Part shown: piece by piece, positions 7,807 to 10,177 of the stretch | Layout of the letters: each line of letters starts with the position of its first letter | Numbering within the stretch: the stretch's first letter is position 1 | From: Lachnospiraceae bacterium UBA3386 | GTDB lineage: Bacteria > Bacillota > Clostridia > Lachnospirales > Lachnospiraceae | Length of the DNA: 10,177 nucleotides | Assembly (NCBI GenBank): GCA_002358875.1 | Contig: DEPS01000037.1 | Coordinates: 1 to 10,177, forward strand | Reading direction: 5' to 3' | Notes under the pieces: model-generated | The model's database searches: none | Told to the model about the DNA's origin: nothing | Seen by the model: the letters and a program-made list of their open reading frames with translations, nothing else | Translations under genes and position numbers: made by a program

Positions 7807-8481
7807 ATGCCGAGACATTCGTTTATTCAGATGACAAAGCTTCCGGATGTCCGGGGACGTGTCGACTATATCAGCAATCCCAAACGCCAGGAGCATCTCT
7901 ATGCCATTTACTCTACTGTGAAGCCGGAATTCTGGAAATATCTCTCCGAGCAGGCTCAGTATGATTATAATTATTATCAACGTATTCTTAATGATGATTT
8001 TGATGATGATACAGATGAGGAGATAAACAGCAAAAAAGGGTTGCAGTTAGATAGCAGATTTGTTGGAGATGTTGCAAAATCTGTGCTTATGTCTGGTAAC
8101 ATTACCCCGGTTGGAATAGTTAAGGGAGTTAGCAAGGCGACTAAAAAACAGATTCGAAGAAACGCTACTAAAGGAATTGGTGAAAAGATTAAGGATGAGT
8201 TGGGGTTGACTGATTTGGAGGACGAATTTACAGAAATGGGCAATGAGTTACGTGAGGAATTTGGACTTAAGCCTAAAATGACACATAAAATGGAACGTGA
8301 ACAACAAATCCATGATGCCTTTAATGAAACTGTAAAAAAAGCAAGGAAAGAGATCCTTTTACGATCATCTATTGTTGCTCAGGAAAGAACAAATTCTTAT
8401 AAATTTTGTCCATTCTGTGGAACAAAACTTTCTTCAGATAAGGTCAAGTATTGTACAGAATGTGGTCAAAAACTAAATTAA
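7807..8481 (+). CDS. Relaxase N-terminal stump fused to an unrecognised zinc-ribbon protein
   Basis: The ATG at 7807 has GGAGGAGGT at 7792-7800 (6-base gap), so I prefer it to the ATG at 7780, which would place that site inside the gene. The product has 224 residues. Residues 1 to about 53 (beginning MPRHSFIQMTKLPDVRGRVD) match the start of MobL/MobA-type relaxases from Clostridia. The expected continuation with the catalytic relaxase residues is absent. From about residue 54 the DNA becomes AT-rich and the protein changes to an acidic patch (NDDFDDDTDEE), then a hydrophobic-basic segment (about 80-115), a charged helical region and a C-terminal zinc ribbon, Cys201-x2-Cys204-x11-Cys216-x2-Cys219. 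It cannot nick DNA as a relaxase. I do not recognise the second part; zinc ribbons of this type occur in many unrelated proteins. A natural fusion or an assembly join would both explain it. Confidence 0.7.
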   Translation: MPRHSFIQMTKLPDVRGRVDYISNPKRQEHLYAIYSTVKPEFWKYLSEQAQYDYNYYQRILNDDFDDDTDEEINSKKGLQLDSRFVGDVAKSVLMSGNITPVGIVKGVSKATKKQIRRNATKGIGEKIKDELGLTDLEDEFTEMGNELREEFGLKPKMTHKMEREQQIHDAFNETVKKARKEILLRSSIVAQERTNSYKFCPFCGTKLSSDKVKYCTECGQKLN

Positions 8482-8512
8482 AGCTACATAACTCGTCAGT
8501 CCCTTGACATTT
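7966..8512. other. AT-rich islet between two junctions
   Basis: Base use changes sharply within the window. Hand counts of three 60-base lines (8041, 8281, 8341) give about 38, 30 and 35 % GC, against 52 % for the helicase line at 8881 and 45 % for a recombinase line at 661. The left edge lies in the relaxase coding frame near 7965 and the right edge before the helicase P-loop near 8513. The islet holds the unknown zinc-ribbon part and a short spacer, and probably has a different origin from both flanks. Confidence 0.6.
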
Positions 8513-8525
8513 GCGGGCGTTGGGA
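8500..8525. other. Inferred right attachment junction in the helicase P-loop codons
   Basis: From 8513 onward the frame reads A-G-V-G-K-T, where helicases of this family usually have A-T-G-x-G-K-T. Upstream residues (LVSPLTF) do not resemble the helicase, and a stop codon (TAA, 8489-8491) closes the frame just before. The crossover therefore lies near GCGGGCG at 8513-8519. The exact dinucleotide cannot be fixed without the left junction or an empty site. Confidence 0.5.
8504..8509 (+). promoter_or_regulatory. Perfect -35 box at the inferred right end, facing outwards
   Basis: TTGACA lies three to four bases before the point where helicase sequence begins. At the spacing for a -10 box (8526-8532) the helicase sequence offers only AACAGT-like bases, so no good promoter exists in the integrated state. 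In a circular form the box would instead face the left end of the element and could drive the recombinase genes. This is inference. Confidence 0.4.
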
Positions 8526-10177
8526 AAACAGTCATTTCGGCATTTGACTATAAGAGATTTAAAGAGGCTAATCAGAGAGCCAGGCTTTTGTTCGTCGCGC
8601 ACAGAAAAGAGATTCTGGAACAGAGTATTCAGACATTCCAGGAAATTTTGAACGATTTCAACTTTGGCGAGCTCTTTGTGGATGGAAGAAAGCCGACGAA
8701 GATCGATCATCTGTTTATCAGCATCCAGTCCTTTAACTCTGCCCATCTGGCGCAGTGGACGACGCCGGATTTCTACGATTATATCTGTGTGGATGAATTC
8801 CACCATGCAGCTGCCGCTTCCTATCAGGAGCTTCTTGCCTACTACCGTCCGAAGATCCTGCTGGGACTGACGGCGACGCCGGACCGCATGGACGGCAAGG
8901 ATATCCTGAAATACTTTGATGGCAGGACCGCCTCAAAGATGCTTCTTGGAGAGGCCATTGACCGGAACCTGCTCAGCACTTTTCAGTACTTCGGGGTGAC
9001 AGACGATGTAGATTACAGCAAATGCAAATGGATCCGCGGCAGGTATGACACGAGTGAGCTGGAAAAGATCTATACGGCAGATGTGAAGAGATGTTCTCTC
9101 GTCCTTGAGAGTGTAAAGAGGTATGTCGCGGACATGGCGGATGTGAAGGGGCTTGGCTTCTGCGTCAGCATTGCTCATGCCGACTATATGGCGCAGTTTT
9201 TTAACGCCCATGGAGTACCATCCATTTCCCTCTCCGCAAAGAGCATAGATGATATTCGCGAGGATGCAAAGAACGATCTGGTCAGCGGGAAGATTAAGTT
9301 CATTTTTGTTGTAGATTTGTACAACGAAGGCGTTGATATTCCCCAGGTTAATACGGTTCTCTTTCTGCGTCCCACAGAAAGCGCTACTGTTTTTCTGCAG
9401 CAGCTTGGGCGAGGCCTTCGCCTGAGTCCCGGAAAAGACTGCCTGACCGTCCTTGATTTTATCGGGCAGGCTAATAAAAAATACAATTTCGGGATGAAAT
9501 TTGAGGCCATGGTCGGAAAGGGCCGCAAATCTCTTCGCAAACAGATTGAGGATGGTTTTTCCAATCTTCCCAGAGGCTGCTACATTGAACTGGAAAAATA
9601 CGCCAGGGAATACATTCTCGAGAACCTGAAACAGACAGATAACTCAAAGAATGCTCTGATCAATCTTGTGCGCACCTTTGAGGAGGACACAGGTCTGCCT
9701 CTGAATCTGGAGAATTTCCTGACAGAGTACAACCTTTCTCTTTACGATTTTTACCAGAACACCGGCGGGCGTTCCCTTTACCGTTTAAAGAAATGGGCGG
9801 GACTGATTGAAAATAAAGGTGACGTTGAGGATAAGATCTACAGCATGCTGACAGGGCTTTTCCATGTCGATTCAGTGCGTCTTCTGGATTACTGGATCCG
9901 CTATATAAAGGGCGACCACAGGCCCCGTTCGGAGTCCGAAGTCCTGATGCGGAACATGTTGTACTACACTTTTTATAAAAAAAATCCCGGAAAGATGGGC
10001 TTTGCGGACATAGACGCCGGGATCGAATCTGTCCTTCACGAGGACTTTGTGAAAGAGGAAGTCCTCCAAATTCTCCAGTATAACCGGACACACGTGGATT
10101 TTGTCCCCGGCATCAACGAATACCCATTTACCTGCCCCCTGGACCTGCACTGCAGAGGGTGTACTAACAAATCTTTG
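8504..10177 (+). CDS. DEAD/DEAH-box helicase with DUF3427-like C-terminal part, 5'-truncated, runs off the right edge
   Basis: This is a superfamily 2 DNA helicase. The frame is open from 8492 to the window end with no stop. It has no ATG before about 8886 and no ribosome site; TTG at 8504 is only a formal start. Visible motifs are GVGKT (Walker A, 8516-8530), LLFVAHRKEIL (motif Ia), VDEFHH (motif II, 8789-8806), LGLTATPDRMDG (motif III), a GVDIPQVNTVLFLRP segment of motifs IV-V, and QQLGRGLR (motif VI, 9398-9421). After about 9480 comes a long region resembling the DUF3427 part of these helicases. Full-length relatives have more than 200 residues before Walker A, often a phospholipase-D-like nuclease domain and the Q motif. 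All of that is missing here, so this copy is probably the disrupted 3' part of a host gene. Base use matches the general background, unlike the islet before it. Confidence 0.88.
   Translation, partial: MTFAGVGKTVISAFDYKRFKEANQRARLLFVAHRKEILEQSIQTFQEILNDFNFGELFVDGRKPTKIDHLFISIQSFNSAHLAQWTTPDFYDYICVDEFHHAAAASYQELLAYYRPKILLGLTATPDRMDGKDILKYFDGRTASKMLLGEAIDRNLLSTFQYFGVTDDVDYSKCKWIRGRYDTSELEKIYTADVKRCSLVLESVKRYVADMADVKGLGFCVSIAHADYMAQFFNAHGVPSISLSAKSIDDIREDAKNDLVSGKIKFIFVVDLYNEGVDIPQVNTVLFLRPTESATVFLQQLGRGLRLSPGKDCLTVLDFIGQANKKYNFGMKFEAMVGKGRKSLRKQIEDGFSNLPRGCYIELEKYAREYILENLKQTDNSKNALINLVRTFEEDTGLPLNLENFLTEYNLSLYDFYQNTGGRSLYRLKKWAGLIENKGDVEDKIYSMLTGLFHVDSVRLLDYWIRYIKGDHRPRSESEVLMRNMLYYTFYKKNPGKMGFADIDAGIESVLHEDFVKEEVLQILQYNRTHVDFVPGINEYPFTCPLDLHCRGCTNKSL

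Larger units (their letters stand above)
1..8515. mobile_element. Integrated mobilisable element (left end outside the window), inserted in a helicase gene
   Basis: The stretch joins genes for site-specific recombination (three large serine recombinases), autonomous replication (CHC2 protein plus VirE-type ATPase, then an iteron-like repeat array) and DNA transfer (oriT-like hairpin plus a MobL-type relaxase start). It ends where a helicase reading frame begins abruptly inside its Walker A motif. Large serine recombinases of the TnpX/TndX kind act on such elements in Clostridia, usually from a position near one end and reading inwards, which fits this layout. The left end is not visible; I infer that it lies not far upstream of position 1, because only about 60 codons of the first recombinase are missing. 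No conjugation machinery, resistance gene or phage structural gene is visible, so this would be a mobilisable or degenerate element rather than a full conjugative one. The right border near 8513 is inferred from protein alignment logic, not from a seen repeat. Confidence 0.6.

Noticed and set aside
8444..8806. 120-codon open frame on the - strand across the right junction
   Set aside because: It is antisense to the cargo end and the helicase start and spans the composition border, so it is a chance frame.
1..10177. CRISPR array, tRNA or rRNA genes, insertion sequence
   Set aside because: I saw no regularly spaced direct repeats with unique spacers, no cloverleaf or rRNA-like stretch, and no DDE transposase.

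Overview
The window looks like chromosomal DNA of a gut-type Clostridia (Lachnospiraceae-like Firmicute). The signs are strong AGGAGG ribosome sites, roughly 45-50 % GC in the bases I sampled, large serine recombinases, and a MobL-type relaxase start of the kind seen in these bacteria. No species can be named from the sequence. Most of the window appears to be the interior and right part of an integrated mobile element, followed by a broken host-type helicase gene.

Layout. Positions 2-4790 hold three different large serine recombinases in one rightward operon; the first is cut by the window edge. A rho-independent terminator at 4913-4948 ends that operon. A second operon (5067-7193) encodes a CHC2 zinc-finger primase-like protein and a VirE/VapE-type P-loop replication ATPase. 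The 613 bases that follow carry no gene but are rich in structure. Four TACCAC boxes (7229-7367) are arranged as two phased pairs in opposite orientation around an AT-rich core, like a replication origin. A long imperfect hairpin (7423-7506) and several smaller palindromes lie just before a relaxase start, like a transfer origin.

The relaxase itself is a stump. About 53 N-terminal residues run in frame into an AT-rich (about 30-38 % GC in sampled lines) stretch that encodes an unrecognised protein ending in a zinc ribbon (7807-8481). Immediately after this, at about 8513, the sequence becomes a DEAD/DEAH helicase with a DUF3427-like C-terminal part. It starts inside its Walker A motif with no start codon of its own and runs off the right edge.

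Working model: the recombinases excise and insert the element, the primase-like protein and ATPase replicate it from the adjacent repeats, and the hairpin region would allow mobilisation, by a relaxase supplied in trans because the local one is truncated. The target appears to be the P-loop codons of the helicase gene. A perfect TTGACA box lies at the right end and points outwards. By analogy with the Tn4451/TnpX family it could form a promoter for the recombinase operon when the element circularises. The two compositional junctions (about 7965 and 8513) could also come from deletion, or from a chimeric assembly, and need checking before the model is trusted.
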